From: Anthoceros angustus
Taxonomy: Eukaryota > Streptophyta > Anthocerotopsida > Anthocerotales > Anthocerotaceae
Direction: 5' to 3'
Length of the DNA stretch: 64,000 bases
Assembly: GCA_010909165.1 (NCBI GenBank)
Contig: MU008181.1
Coordinates: 310,001 to 374,000 of the forward strand
Shown here piece by piece: positions 1 to 10,556 of the stretch. Below the pieces are notes generated by a model that saw nothing but the letters and a program-made list of their open reading frames with translations, did no database searches and was not told the DNA's origin. The stretch's first letter is position 1. Each line of letters begins with the position of its first letter. A program made the translations under genes and the position numbers.

Positions 1-140
1 ACATCATAGCTTGTCCTCTAGATTTGTAATGCAAGAGTATTGTGAGGAGGCCAAAGCTATCACTCCGAGAGTTATGTGAGCAATTTGCGTATTGTGGTTA
101 GATTACATATATAGTTGTAAACGAGTTTGGTGCTAAGAAG

Positions 141-308
141 GTGTGTGTTGAACCTTGTGGCCACGGCTCCTTTGCGACGAATCCAATTTTTTTTTTCGAG
201 ATGCACGACGCGTTCGATTCCTTTCAGCACCGAATAAAACACTATTTCGCACAACAACAGTCTTGTGCACCAGAGCTCCCAGAGCCTCCACAGCCTCAAG
301 CAGCGGTC
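141..308 (-). pseudogene. 5' remnant of a PLS-class PPR gene
   Basis: Read on the minus strand, this stretch encodes the N-terminal signature shared by the other PPR genes here: 'EAVEALGALVHK', then, after a frameshift, 'FYSVLKG'. The match is to 'EAVEALGVLVHK...LFYAVLKEC' of the gene at 1016-3226. Homology stops at about position 308, where unrelated plus-strand UBP14-like sequence begins. No PPR repeats follow on the left before the window runs into unrelated sequence. It is a decapitated, frameshifted piece and cannot make a PPR protein. An untranslated or regulatory role is possible but nothing shows it. Confidence 0.7.
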
Positions 309-785
309 CCCATTGCTGTCAAGCTCGGTTCCATCACCGTCGATGTTAATGCCGCTGGTAATCTACACGGCAACGTTCCCAAACCAGCTGGCTCATGTGG
401 GATTCTTTGCTGCTTGTCGTTGTGGCTCTCCTGTGTATACATGTGTTTTCATACCCAGAAGATGCCGCAGTTGAGGACCCCCGGTTGGCGCTGTTGGCAC
501 AACATCTACATCATTTTGGGATTGATTTTTCCTCACTGATCAAGGTCAGCTTAACTCACAAGCCTCCAGCACCTGCCTTAGGCATATGCCTGGTTCAGCG
601 TGCTCTGGTGCTGATTTACCGATACAATTTGAGGACAGAGATGACTACTGCGGTGAGACAACTTGACCAAAATGTTTCGACTGAAATCGCATCCAAGAGA
701 AAGGACAGGAACTTGAGCCTTTGTTTGGTCCGCTCTCTAACTTCCTGCTCGTGGCATACTCTGCAAAGCTTGCTGGAGCCAGTTC
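303..785 (+). pseudogene. UBP14/USP5-like deubiquitinase fragment
   Basis: Short plus-strand blocks match plant ubiquitin carboxyl-terminal hydrolase 14 (isopeptidase T/USP5 type), which disassembles free polyubiquitin chains. Seen in order: 'PIAVKLGSITVDVNAA' (about 308-356), then a GT donor, then 'SYPEDAAVEDPRL' and 'QHLHHFGIDFSSL' (about 447-540), a second GT donor after AAG at 544, then 'TEMTTAVRQLDQN' (about 636-675) and a weaker 'EPLFGP' (about 716-735). These correspond to the end of the zinc-finger UBP region and the linker before the USP catalytic core. The zinc-binding part, catalytic Cys and His box are absent. The first acceptor lacks a clean AG, and a 9-bp duplication adds residues near 'LALLAQHL'. 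I read it as a translocated or decayed fragment. Nothing recognisable lies between 785 and 1015. Confidence 0.7.
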
Positions 786-1015
786 AGGTCGCTGCCGGTG
801 ACCACAGTAGGAGCAGGGGGCCTGCTCAGCGTGCCGATCCGCAGCTCCAGGAAGCACTCGCCGGACCCCATGGCCAGCCCCGACTCCACGCAGCTGTGGA
901 AGGACTCCGACTCGCCGGGAGGCGGGGAGGTCGGGTCACATTGTGACAATCCGATTTTAACGTCTTTCTGTGACAACTCTAGATACGACACATTTTTCAC
1001 TTTACAGAAAACAGT

Positions 1016-3226
1016 TCAGCTTTGGACACTCGGTTGCTGCTTCCTATCCCTAACCAGAAAACTGTGCACAACTCCGTCCATGTCTGTCCACCAGCTCTGG
1101 CCTGGCTGCTTCCAAGCCCCGACTCCTATTCTCCTTGCCTGAATCTCCTGTGCTTCCTCCCACATCTGGGCTCCAGCGTATATGCTCGACATCAATACAT
1201 ATGCTGCAGCATCTTTCTTGTCGATCTTCATTGCTTCTTCGAAAGCATGACGTCCCACCGCCACGTTGCTCCACTTTCGACAAGCACCTAGTAGAGTGTG
1301 CCAAATCGAAGTGTTTGGAGGTACAGGCATTGTCCTCACTAAGGCTAGTGCCTCCTCCACTTGTCCTGCACGACCCAGGAGATCCACCATGCAAGAATAG
1401 TGGTCCACCGTGGGAGCTATGCCGTAGTGTCTGCTCATAGCCTCAAAGTACTCTTGCCCTTCGTTCACGAGACCTGCATAACTGCATACTGGCAGTAAGC
1501 TGAGGAATGTGATACCATCTGGCTGTATGCCCTCATCTGTCATTCTGAGGAACAAGTCAAAGACGTGCTCGCAGTCTCCCTGTCGATGGTATCCTGCAAT
1601 CAGAGCATTCCAGGCCACGACATCTCTTTCTGCCAATGCCTCAAACACCTCTTGGGCATCAACCATGCTTCCGCACTTTCCGTACATGTGTATCAGACTG
1701 CGGGCTACAACCACATCAGTCTGAAGCCCTTGGTCTTTAATCTGTGTATGAAGTTGCATTCCAAGACACAAAGCTGCCACATCTGCACATGCCTGCAAGA
1801 GGGAGACAAATGTCACGGAATCAGGTGCAAACACACCTCCTTCTTGCATAGCACGGTAAAGACCAAGGGCTTCCTGCCCCTTGCCCTCTTGGCAATATCC
1901 AGTTATCATGGCATTCCATGTCACCACATTCCTTTCATCAAGGCTGCCAAACACTGCTTGAGCATCTTCTATGCTGCCGCACTTTGCATACATGTTTACC
2001 AGGCTGTTGGCTACAAACGTATCAGCCTGAAGCCGTAGCTCTCTAATTTGTGCATGAAGCTGCCTCCCCTTTCCCAAAGCCGGTGTGCCCAGACTTGCAC
2101 ATGCCTGCAGGAGGAACACAAAAATTACAGAATCAGGTGTAACAATGCCTTCTTCTTGCATCGCACTGTAAAGACCAAGGGCTTCCTGCCCCATACACCG
2201 CTGCGAGTATGCTGCTATCATCGCACTCCATGCCACCACATTTTTCTGACCAAGGCCATGAAACACCCTTTCAGCGTCTTCCAAACTGCCACATTTGGCA
2301 TACATGTTCACTAGACTGCTGGCTACAAACACATTGGTTTGCAGTCCTCGTTCTCTAATTTGAGCATGAAGTTCCTTCCCCTTCTCCAAAGCCCCAGGAC
2401 CCACACTTGCACATGCCTGCAAGAGGCACGCAAATGTAACCGAAGTGGGTGCAGCTATGCCTTCTTCCTGCATAGCACCATAAAGACGAAGGGCTTCCTG
2501 ACCCATGCCCTGGTGGGAATATCCAGATATCAAGGCATTCCATGTCACCACATTTTTCTCAGCAGCTCCGTCAAACAATCTTCGAGCGTCTAGCAAGCTG
2601 CCACATTTTGCATACATGTCCACCAAGGAACTACAAACAAATACATCGCTCTCAAGCCCATAAGCCAACACATCAGCATGCACCTGCTGCCCAGATTCCA
2701 AGTCCGCTGCCGATGCACAAGCCCGAAGCGCTGATACGAAGACATGCCCGTCTGGCTTCACACTCGAGCTGCGCATGCGATAATAAAGCTGAAAGGCCTG
2801 CTTATCTTGACCGTGTTCGACATGTGCCGAAATTATGGAAGACCACATGAAGGCATCTGGGTGGGCGACTGAAGTGAAGACATCCATAACTTCCTGCATT
2901 CTGGCATGAGAAGCATACATCCGCAGGATGTGGTTGCACAAGAATGTGTCCGACTCGTACCCCTTCTTCACGCTGAGAGCATGAACACGGCGACCCAGAG
3001 CCAGATCCTTCTTCGCCGCACATTCTTTCAAGACCGCATAAAACAGCGAGTTCGGACAAGGACAGTCTTTGTGCACCAAGACTCCCAGGGCCTCCACGGC
3101 CTCAAATAGCTGCTCCAGCTGACAAAGTTCCCTCACGGTTCCAGACGTCACGCCCCTTTCGTATCCTGCAAGCCTGTTGGATGTAGGGGCTCGATGACCC
3201 ACGACACATCGGCGCCACGAGAGCAT
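1016..3226 (-). CDS. PLS-class PPR protein with E-type C-terminus, 736 aa (PPR-1)
   Basis: Intronless open frame. A short N-terminal region is followed by the family signature 'EAVEALGVLVHK' and about five P-L-S triplets. Each has an S motif like 'VVTWNALISGYSHQG', a P motif ending 'LLQACASV' and an L motif like 'SLVNMYAKCGSLEDA'. The E region ('CMVDLLGRAGQVEEAL', 'WHTLLGACRKW', 'AAAYVLMSSIYAGAQMWEEA') is followed by 'PGQSWWTDMDG' and 'VHSFL', then stop. There is no DYW deaminase domain (no HxE or CxxC zinc site). PLS-E proteins normally bind organelle transcripts at C-to-U editing sites and recruit a deaminase in trans; the target here is unknown. It lies tail-to-head with its paralogue at 3600-6458. 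A targeting peptide is expected, but the N-terminus in this frame is short and the start is uncertain (see 3227-3458). Confidence 0.93.
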   Translation of the reverse strand: MLSWRRCVVGHRAPTSNRLAGYERGVTSGTVRELCQLEQLFEAVEALGVLVHKDCPCPNSLFYAVLKECAAKKDLALGRRVHALSVKKGYESDTFLCNHILRMYASHARMQEVMDVFTSVAHPDAFMWSSIISAHVEHGQDKQAFQLYYRMRSSSVKPDGHVFVSALRACASAADLESGQQVHADVLAYGLESDVFVCSSLVDMYAKCGSLLDARRLFDGAAEKNVVTWNALISGYSHQGMGQEALRLYGAMQEEGIAAPTSVTFACLLQACASVGPGALEKGKELHAQIRERGLQTNVFVASSLVNMYAKCGSLEDAERVFHGLGQKNVVAWSAMIAAYSQRCMGQEALGLYSAMQEEGIVTPDSVIFVFLLQACASLGTPALGKGRQLHAQIRELRLQADTFVANSLVNMYAKCGSIEDAQAVFGSLDERNVVTWNAMITGYCQEGKGQEALGLYRAMQEGGVFAPDSVTFVSLLQACADVAALCLGMQLHTQIKDQGLQTDVVVARSLIHMYGKCGSMVDAQEVFEALAERDVVAWNALIAGYHRQGDCEHVFDLFLRMTDEGIQPDGITFLSLLPVCSYAGLVNEGQEYFEAMSRHYGIAPTVDHYSCMVDLLGRAGQVEEALALVRTMPVPPNTSIWHTLLGACRKWSNVAVGRHAFEEAMKIDKKDAAAYVLMSSIYAGAQMWEEAQEIQARRIGVGAWKQPGQSWWTDMDGVVHSFLVRDRKQQPSVQS

Positions 3227-3458
3227 CTGGCGAGCACCGGAAAATCTGTCTACAGCGAGACATCCCCCTGCACGGACCGGCTTTCTTGCGAAGCTGCTGC
3301 TCTTCGCGGCACATTTGTTTTGCCCATCGTTGCTTCCTTGAAGTGGAGGCTTTTCGTCCTCCTAGTTTGTACGCGCTTTGTCGCGTCCACACAAATTGTC
3401 TCGACAACGGATCTTGCTGACCTCGGCGTGACTCCATTGCAACCCTCCAGCAAGTCAT
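3227..3458 (-). other. Out-of-frame N-terminal extension of PPR-1
   Basis: In a different minus-strand frame from PPR-1 this segment encodes 'MESRRGQQDPLSRQFVWT'. It closely matches 'IESRKGQQDPLRGQVLWT' at the N-terminus of the adjacent paralogue PPR-2. In PPR-2 this Arg/Lys-rich segment is continuous with the PPR repeats and looks like an organelle-targeting leader. In PPR-1 it is separated from the repeats by a frame change near 3200. Either PPR-1 has suffered an indel that removed its leader, or the sequence has a one-base error, or a short intron is present that I cannot see clearly. Confidence 0.5.
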
Positions 3459-3599
3459 GGGCTCGGACGAGCACAGCCTGAGCCTGCCCTTGGGCGCTTG
3501 TATGCATGTCCTCCGAACCAGGCAGCCAATGTAGAACTTGCCTGAAGTCCGAAATCATTTGGAGCAAGATTTAGCCGCGCATAATCAGTGTGTATCTGC

Positions 3600-6458
3600 T
3601 CAGCTTCTAGGCATCAGACAACTAACAGCCATTGCAGGCGCGAGCGCCTTCCAGTCAGATATGTTGGCCAACGAAGAGTCCAGTTGTGGCCCATATCCTT
3701 TATGACTTAACTTTGCTTCGCTCCCGGGACGATTCTTCTCCCCCACCAAGAAACTGTGCACCAGTCCATCCATGTCTGTCCACCAGCTCTGGCCTGGCTG
3801 CTTCCATGCCCCAATTCCTATTCTCCTCGCCTGCACTTCCCGTGCTTCCTCCCACATCTGCGCACTGATGTATATGTTCGACATCAACACATATGCTGCG
3901 GGATCTGTTTTGGCCAGCTTCACTGATTCATCAAAAGCATGGCGTCCCAACTCCACGTTGCTCCACTTCTGACAAGCACCCAACAAAGTGTGCCAAACTG
4001 CAGCAGTAGGCAGGACAGGCATTGTCTTTACTAAAGCTAGTGCATCGTCCAGTAGTCCTGCACGAGCCAGGAGACCCACCATGCATGAGTAGTGGTCCGC
4101 AGTAGGAGTGATGTTATACTGTCTGCTCATAACCTCAAAGTACTCTCGCCCCTCGTTCACTAGGCCTGTGTGGCCGCAGACTGTTAGTGCACTGAGGAAT
4201 GTGATGCCGTCTGGATGTACTCCATCCTCTCGCATTCTGCGAACTAAATCAAAGACCTTGTTACTGTCCCCTTGACGCGTATATCCTGCAATCAGTGCGC
4301 TCCAGGCGACCATGTCTCTTCTAGGCAATGCATCAAAGACCTGCTGTGCATCAGCCATGCTACCGCACTTTCCGTACATGTTTATCAAACTGCCGGCTAC
4401 AAGAACATCAGCTTGAAGCCCTTCTTGTTTTACCTGTAAATGAAGCTGCCTTCCCAGGTGCAAAGCTGCCACGTTTGCACATGCCTGCAGGAGGGAAACA
4501 AATGTTACAGAATCAGGTGCAGCCAAGCCCTCTTCTTCCATAGCCCTGTATAGACGAAGGGCGTCCTGCCCTAAGCCCTGCTGGGAATACCCAGCTATCA
4601 TGGCATTCCATGTCACCACATCTTTTTGACCAAGCACGGTAAACACAACCTGGGCATCCTCCAGGCTACCACATTTTGCATACATGTTGACCAAGCTATT
4701 AGCTACGAACACGTTAGCCTGAAGCCCACTATCTTTGATTTGTGCATGAAGCTGCTTTCCCTTCTCCAAAGCTGCGTTCCCGATTCCTGCACATGCCTGC
4801 AGGAGGGACACAAACGTCACAGAATCCGGTGCACAAGTGCCTTCATCCTGCATAGCCCTGTAAAGACTAAGGGCTTCGTGCCCCATACCCTGCTGGGAGT
4901 AACCCCCAATCATGGCATTCCACGAGACTACATTCTTTTGGCCAAGCCTGTCGAACACACACTGAGCATCCTCTATGCTTCCACACTTTGCATACATGTT
5001 TACCAAGCTGTTGGCTGCAAACATATCATCCAGAAACCCTCGTTCCCTCATTTGTGCATGCATTTGCTTTCCCATCTCCAAAGCAGGGGTGCCCACACTT
5101 GCACATGCCTGCAGCAGGGACACAAATGTCACAGAATCGGGTGCAACAAGGCCTTCACCTTGCATAGCACTATAAAGACCAAGGGCTTCCGGCCCCTTGC
5201 CCTGCTGGGAATATCCTGCTATCATGGCACTCCACGTGACCACATTTTTTTTGTCAAGTCCGCTGAACACTCTTTCAGCGTCTTCCAGACTGCCACACTT
5301 TGCATACATGTTTACCAAACTGCTTGCTACAAATACATGAGCTTGGAGTCCTTGTTCCCTAATTTGCGCATGAAGCTGTATCCCCGTCTCCAAAGCCGGG
5401 ACACCCACACTTGCACATGCCTGCAGGACGCATGCAAATGTGACAGAATTGGGTGCAGCTATTCCCTCTTCTTGCATAGCACTATAAAGGCAAAGGGCTT
5501 CCTGACCCATGCCCTGCTGGGAATATCCTGAGATCATGGCATTCCAAGTCACAACATTTTTCTGAACAAGCCCGTCAAACACTCTTCTCGCTTCATCCAA
5601 GCTGCCACATTTTGCATACATGTCCACCAAGCAACTACAAATAAACATGTCATGCTCAACGTCACTATCCAAGAAATCAGCATGCACCTGCTGCCCAGAT
5701 ATCAAATCTGCTCCCTTTGCACAAGCTTGAAGAGCTGCTACAAACACATGGCCATCTGGTTTCACACCAGACCTGCACATCCCATGATACAGTTGTATGG
5801 CTTGCTTATATTGGCCATGTTTCACATGCGCAGAAATGATAGAGGACCACATGAAAGCATCGGGTCTGGCAACCATATAAAACACATCCACAGCTTCTTG
5901 CAACCTGGCATGAGAAGCGTACATTCGCATGATGTGATTGCACAAGAAAGTGTCCGACTCAAGCCCCTTCTTCACGCTGAGAGCATGAACACGGCGTCCC
6001 AAAGACCCATCATTTTGAGCTAAACATTCTTTGAGGACCGTATAGAAGACAGCTTTGGGAATATAACAGTCTATGTGCACCAGAACTCCCAGAGCCTCAA
6101 CAGCCTGACTGAGCTGGCCCTGCTGACATAGTTTGCTTACGGTCTCAGAAGTTAAGCCCATTTCGTTTTCTGCAGGAGAACTACAACCTATCTGCATATG
6201 CAGAGCAGCCACACATCGCAGAGGCCCAGGCTGTGTTGCACAGGTGCTGCACCCGGTGACTTCTTTGTTTCCCAACGGTTGGTTTCTTGAAGTCAGGCGA
6301 GCTGGAGAAGCTTTTCCTTTAAGACATGGTAAACCACCACCTCGCAGGGTCCACAAAACCTGTCCCCGTAGCGGGTCCTGTTGCCCTTTCCGTGACTCAA
6401 TTGTAACGCTACAGACAGCCATGGGACGCAGGAGCACCAAGGACATACTGCCCTGCAC
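3600..6458 (-). CDS. PLS-class PPR protein with E-type C-terminus, 952 aa (PPR-2)
   Basis: Intronless open frame. Residues about 1-100 are basic and low in acidic residues, suiting a mitochondrial or plastid transit peptide. Then come 'SQAVEALGVLVHIDC' and six P-L-S triplets whose S motifs start 'VVTWNAMISGYSQQG' or close variants; the first is the divergent 'FMWSSIISAHVKHG'. The E region ('VWHTLLGACQKW', 'AYVLMSNIYISAQMWEEA') leads into 'KQPGQSWWTDMDGLVHSFL' and about 40 extra residues. No DYW domain is present. The expected role is sequence-specific binding of organelle RNA for C-to-U editing, with a deaminase supplied in trans. It shares N- and C-terminal signatures with PPR-1, so the pair is a tandem duplication; PPR-2 has one more triplet. 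The first Met is chosen by frame only; an internal start is possible. Confidence 0.94.
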   Translation of the reverse strand: MQGSMSLVLLRPMAVCSVTIESRKGQQDPLRGQVLWTLRGGGLPCLKGKASPARLTSRNQPLGNKEVTGCSTCATQPGPLRCVAALHMQIGCSSPAENEMGLTSETVSKLCQQGQLSQAVEALGVLVHIDCYIPKAVFYTVLKECLAQNDGSLGRRVHALSVKKGLESDTFLCNHIMRMYASHARLQEAVDVFYMVARPDAFMWSSIISAHVKHGQYKQAIQLYHGMCRSGVKPDGHVFVAALQACAKGADLISGQQVHADFLDSDVEHDMFICSCLVDMYAKCGSLDEARRVFDGLVQKNVVTWNAMISGYSQQGMGQEALCLYSAMQEEGIAAPNSVTFACVLQACASVGVPALETGIQLHAQIREQGLQAHVFVASSLVNMYAKCGSLEDAERVFSGLDKKNVVTWSAMIAGYSQQGKGPEALGLYSAMQGEGLVAPDSVTFVSLLQACASVGTPALEMGKQMHAQMRERGFLDDMFAANSLVNMYAKCGSIEDAQCVFDRLGQKNVVSWNAMIGGYSQQGMGHEALSLYRAMQDEGTCAPDSVTFVSLLQACAGIGNAALEKGKQLHAQIKDSGLQANVFVANSLVNMYAKCGSLEDAQVVFTVLGQKDVVTWNAMIAGYSQQGLGQDALRLYRAMEEEGLAAPDSVTFVSLLQACANVAALHLGRQLHLQVKQEGLQADVLVAGSLINMYGKCGSMADAQQVFDALPRRDMVAWSALIAGYTRQGDSNKVFDLVRRMREDGVHPDGITFLSALTVCGHTGLVNEGREYFEVMSRQYNITPTADHYSCMVGLLARAGLLDDALALVKTMPVLPTAAVWHTLLGACQKWSNVELGRHAFDESVKLAKTDPAAYVLMSNIYISAQMWEEAREVQARRIGIGAWKQPGQSWWTDMDGLVHSFLVGEKNRPGSEAKLSHKGYGPQLDSSLANISDWKALAPAMAVSCLMPRS

Positions 6459-6500
6459 CGGACTGCAGATATCTGCGTATCTTGAAGCATATTACAATTC

Positions 6501-8490
6501 ATGAAGACCCCGGGCAGGGGAGATGACTACATTGTCAAAGGCTCGCTCTTCGTAAAGCAAATGCTTCAGCTCTTCGTGGACGATATCATCATTTTTCACT
6601 TTGCCTCACAGACGGGCCAAACAGTCCAGAAACGAAGAGAGGAAGCTGCAGCACAATCAGCAGAAGAACAAAAAACGTCTCGAACTTCCGTTTCGTTACT
6701 GGCAGGATCCACAAGCGAATTGCACAGGAACGTCCCGCCGTTCCACCTGCTGAAACAGATTACATGAGTCGTTGTCGTAGTTATCCAAGAGCATCTCCTT
6801 GCGGCTCCACATTCGTAAGCTTCCGGCCATGGAACCTGGCGCAACTCTCGACCTGTAGAGCAGTCCCGTGCCGGAGAATTTGCAAGAGTCCCGTAATCAT
6901 ACCAAGATTTCAGTGCCATGTTATGAGGCTAAGCAAAACCTGGCTTACCAAAACTCAGAAACTACGGTAAATAGGCTCATTTATTGGTTGTCAAAATATA
7001 GAAAACTCTAGAACGACAGGGGACGGGGCATGGTTCTTGATTTGCTTCATGATAATTTTTAAAAAATAAAATTTCCGGATCTGGTCGCCACATTCGTGGA
7101 CCGAAAATTCCCGAGGCCGTCACTTGCTCAAATCCATGCCCAATAGACCAAGAAAAAGTCTTAGCCAACTAGACATCAGGCTTACGCTGCCCGAAAAGAT
7201 GTAAAAGCTGCCAGCTCATACCGCATACACAGCACACAACAAGCTTTCCTCTTCATAGAGGGAGAAGACCGTCATGGGCCTTGGTACTTAACAACTTGTA
7301 CCATGGTACAACCATATTATAACCATGTTGAATTGGCTGCGGGCTGTCCAACTAGCTAAGATTTACTGAATTTTTTATCCACAAGTTCACTCACGATAAT
7401 GCAATCAATATGGCCTTTTCCCCTCAAGACAATTCGTCATATACCAGATATTATTTACAACAGCGTCCACATAGCGGGCATTCAAATTACATATTACAAA
7501 TGATATCACGCCTCAAAGTTTGCAGAATTTTGGAGGCCTAGGGGAACGATGAGCTACTAGTGCAATCGAAGGATGAAAGAATGCACTAGTGGTGGGCTAG
7601 AAAAATCTTAACAAGCTGGAAGAGATCTGAGCAAGAGCTCCTTGCTATTTTGTAGGTTGTGCTTGATCGACAAGTTTCAGGCCCTGTTTGAGCAATGACA
7701 CTTCTTGCTATTGTTGTGTTTAGGCTAGGAGTTGTTGATCACTGGAGCTTACAATCTATCTTCATTGAATAGGAGTGACAGGGAAATCCATCCCTAGATG
7801 TGCATGAGAGTGTAGCTGCCATTTAACCTCAAGATCAAGAAAACTGGAGCGGGGCCATAGCTAAGGCATGCTACTATTAGGTCAAAAGTGAAGTTTTGCA
7901 AACTAGAGGCCTTAAGCATTGCCTTAGGAAGTAGCCTCGAGGGAAATGCCTCACCAGTCACCAGGTAGAAGATAAGGGTTGAGAGGACGAAAGGAAAAAT
8001 GTTTCTAGGGCTCCTTTAAGATGTATCTTGGTTTCCGTGCCAATCTCTATAAAAAAGAGCGGCATAGAAAATGAATTGTATCAGACTATATGGGTATGGC
8101 TCCCACGACACATTGAGGAATTGATGCTATCCTCATGTTTGCATCTGTCCAAAGTCTGAAGGTTTCTAGCATATAGAGTTTGCTAGCTGACCCGTTTTGA
8201 GTTCAACATATGAGTCGTCAACTGATTATGGTATAATGGTCATTTCTTAGGATCTTCCCCGTTGCTCATGTTTTGGAGGGTGTCCTGAGTATTTCTTCCT
8301 CTCGATTCACATGTGTATGCCCGCTAGCACTGTCTGCTTTCCAGGGACCGAATGACATGTTGAAACATCATAAATTGCTGACGCTGTGTAAGGAAACAAA
8401 ATCGTAAGTTGCTGTTCGCCCATCGGCACGAAGGCATATACTTGTGGAAGTCTAGAGGAAACCTTATGATGTCTTAGATTGCTGTGCTGA
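6501..8490. other. Intergenic, no gene recognised
   Basis: Short open frames occur (for example 6501-6767 on the plus strand), but none shows a recognisable domain and none is longer than about 110 codons. The segment upstream of PPR-2 (6459-7000) is where its promoter should lie. From about 7270 it contains one copy of a dispersed repeat described separately. Confidence 0.6.
7281..7330. repeat. Dispersed repeat, copy 1 (TGGTAC...GTACCA core)
   Basis: The core 'ttggtacttaacaacttgta' followed by 'ccat' occurs here and again at about 19863 and 22301. The core contains the inverted hexamers TGGTAC and GTACCA. At this copy it continues into the perfect 12-bp palindrome GTACCATGGTAC. The copies at 19863 and 22301 share a longer tail that is missing here, so this is a truncated copy of a mobile or LTR-like sequence. 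Confidence 0.7.
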
Positions 8491-8495
8491 ATGAA

Positions 8496-8680
8496 GTCTT
8501 GTAGCCTGTGTGATTGGAGTCTCGTAGCTCGTGTGATTGGAGTCTCGTAGCCCATGTGATTGGAGTCTCGTAGCTCGTGTGATTGGAGTCTCGTAGCTCG
8601 TGCGATTAGAGTCTCGTAGCCCGTGTGATTGGAGTCTCGTGGCCCGCGTGACTAGAGTCTCGTAGCCCATGTAACTGGCC
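8496..8680. repeat. 23-bp minisatellite, about 8 copies
   Basis: Tandem units of the form 'gtgtgattggagtctcgtag' plus 3 variable bases repeat about eight times with point substitutions (for example gtagctc, gtagccc, gtggccc) and degenerate at both ends. It is noncoding, although it opens a repetitive frame on the minus strand. Confidence 0.9.
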
Positions 8681-8837
8681 TACGTTTTTCTTTTCTCCAC
8701 AGCTTATTTATCACTACACCATATACTGGTTACAATCACATGAAATAATCTACCATTGCAAAAACTAGAGAGAAAAGAAGACGTTACTATGAAAAAGAGA
8801 TGGGAAAAACACAATGAAGGGCATCATGCCAGAGAGA

Positions 8838-10530
8838 CTAACCCCCACGATCACGCATTTCAAAACTACCCACCGCCCGAAGAACTTCATGGTCAGGGAT
8901 GTGAAAAGGCCTACTTACCACCGGTGTCGAAGAAGCTGCATCTCCCGCGCTCGCTGTTGTTCCGTGCACTGTGTTGGCCAACGCCTTTTGCAGAGCGATG
9001 GAAACCCTATGCAGGAAGAAAGCAACAATACAAGAAAGGGGGAGGCCAACCCCATTCTTGCGGCTATGATAAGCCTTGGCGCAGGCCTTGACGAACCTAG
9101 AGAAATCCTTGCCCATGGCTCCGTAAGTCTCAATGGCAAGGGAGACGAAGGCGTGGCCGTCTTGCATAGGAGAATACTTGTGGACCTTAGCTGTCGCGCA
9201 TCCCTCCGCCCCCCAACCTGGAGGGTTAAGAATCACATGTCCGCAGACATTGTCCCGGGTGGGATCGGTGACAACCACATCAGCAACCGAAACCTGATCC
9301 CCTCGTTGAATAGGCTGTAAGGGCTCTCCCTAAATGGAAGGAACCTGCATTCCCTAGCAATAGATAACATGGCGTCCCAGACGGCATCATGCATAGCGAT
9401 ACGTTGCCTAACCGCAGGACAGCGAGCCAAGTGCGTGTCCAAGTCATCGAGAGGGGCCTGCAGCTGCAAGTTGAAAGAGAGTAAGCTAGAGGTTGGACCA
9501 AGCCTTGGCGAAAATGAATCGCGGTGGAAAAAGTTGCTGGTGCGATGCGAAACACTTAAATACTAGGTCGAGCCAGAAGTTAGGAACCTGCCCGCTTCCC
9601 TGAGCGAGAGCAGAGACGAGCCCGAGTGGGCTTAGGAGTGGAGGAATTCCGAAGCTGTTTCTCCAGGAGGGATGCCTAAAGCCCCCTGAGCCCAACCTTA
9701 GGAAGCGAGGAAAAATACGGCATGGCAGCCCTCGCCTCTAAGGATAAAGAGTCCTTGGCTAATCTTAGTGAGGCTTGCATGGGAAAAGTCCTCTCCTCAA
9801 CGTTTGCGACAAAAGCTGGCTAATCTTAGTGAGGCTTGCATGGGAAAAGTTCTCTCCTCAACGTCCGCGACAAAAGCCTCCAAGATATGTGAATGCCGAA
9901 TTAAGAAACGGGAGGACAAGATGGGGGCAGAGAGAGCCCAGCTCCCTGAGAAAGCAGCTAGCGCGGACCCCTCCGTGGCTAGCAAACCAGTGCCCCCAAA
10001 AGCGACGGGAAGGAATGCCTGCCGCTTTGCAAGATCCCCGGCCGTACACTCGAAGGTGCCTGGGCCGATGATGTCGCCTCAAACCTGCATAAGCCGCTTG
10101 TCGAAATTCCTTAGGCTAGACAAGAAAACCAAGGAGGGGGCAACTGTTCGAAGAAGGTACCCTGGCCATCGCGCAAAAAAAAAGGAGAGGATCTCAAACG
10201 CCACTTGCGGGTCTCCTAGTTGAGAAAGGTCCTCGATGTGCGCCAAATCCTCAACCAAAGCCGTGTCCACATAATCCTGGGTGAAGGCAGGAAGCCCAAT
10301 CGGGACACCAAAAACCCGAAGCCCTGGCAAAGAAGCAATATCCCCCTCCAGATACCAGAGAAAAGGCACAACGCTAGAGGGAGACCAAACATTGCACTTA
10401 ATGATTTTGACCTTCAAACCGAGGCGGGAGAGCTCTGAAGTGAAGAAATCAAACGCCACATTAACCTTGTCCCCAGGACCCGAGGATATGCGTATCGTCG
10501 GCCACAGATGGATACAAACAGAAATTTAGC
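8838..10530 (-). pseudogene. Decayed non-LTR (LINE-type) retrotransposon, 3' part of the reverse transcriptase ORF
   Basis: Minus-strand frames give, in order, the later RT and post-RT regions of a LINE-like element family common in plants. First: 'LGLKVKIIKCNVWSPSS' then 'GLRVFGVPIG' and 'LGDPQVAF' then 'YLLRTVAP' (about 10459-10090). Then 'RFWGHWFASHGGVRAS' (about 10010-9960). Then the zinc-knuckle-like 'LDDLDTHLARCPAVRQRIAMHD' region in pieces (about 9469-9400). Last, 'VTDPTRDNV' and 'FVSLAIETYGAMGKDFSRF' then 'FLHRVSIALQKA' (about 9278-8960). The pieces lie in several frames with stops between them, and the catalytic FADD-type RT core and endonuclease are missing. It is a dead 5'-truncated copy; the host allele gains no function that I can see. 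Confidence 0.8.
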
Positions 10531-10556
10531 GCTTACAACATGATAATAATCTAGCA

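Noticed and set aside
1016-6458. DYW deaminase domain on PPR-1 or PPR-2
   Set aside because: Sequence after 'SWWTDMDG' ends within 15-50 residues; no HxE or CxxC zinc motif in any frame downstream.
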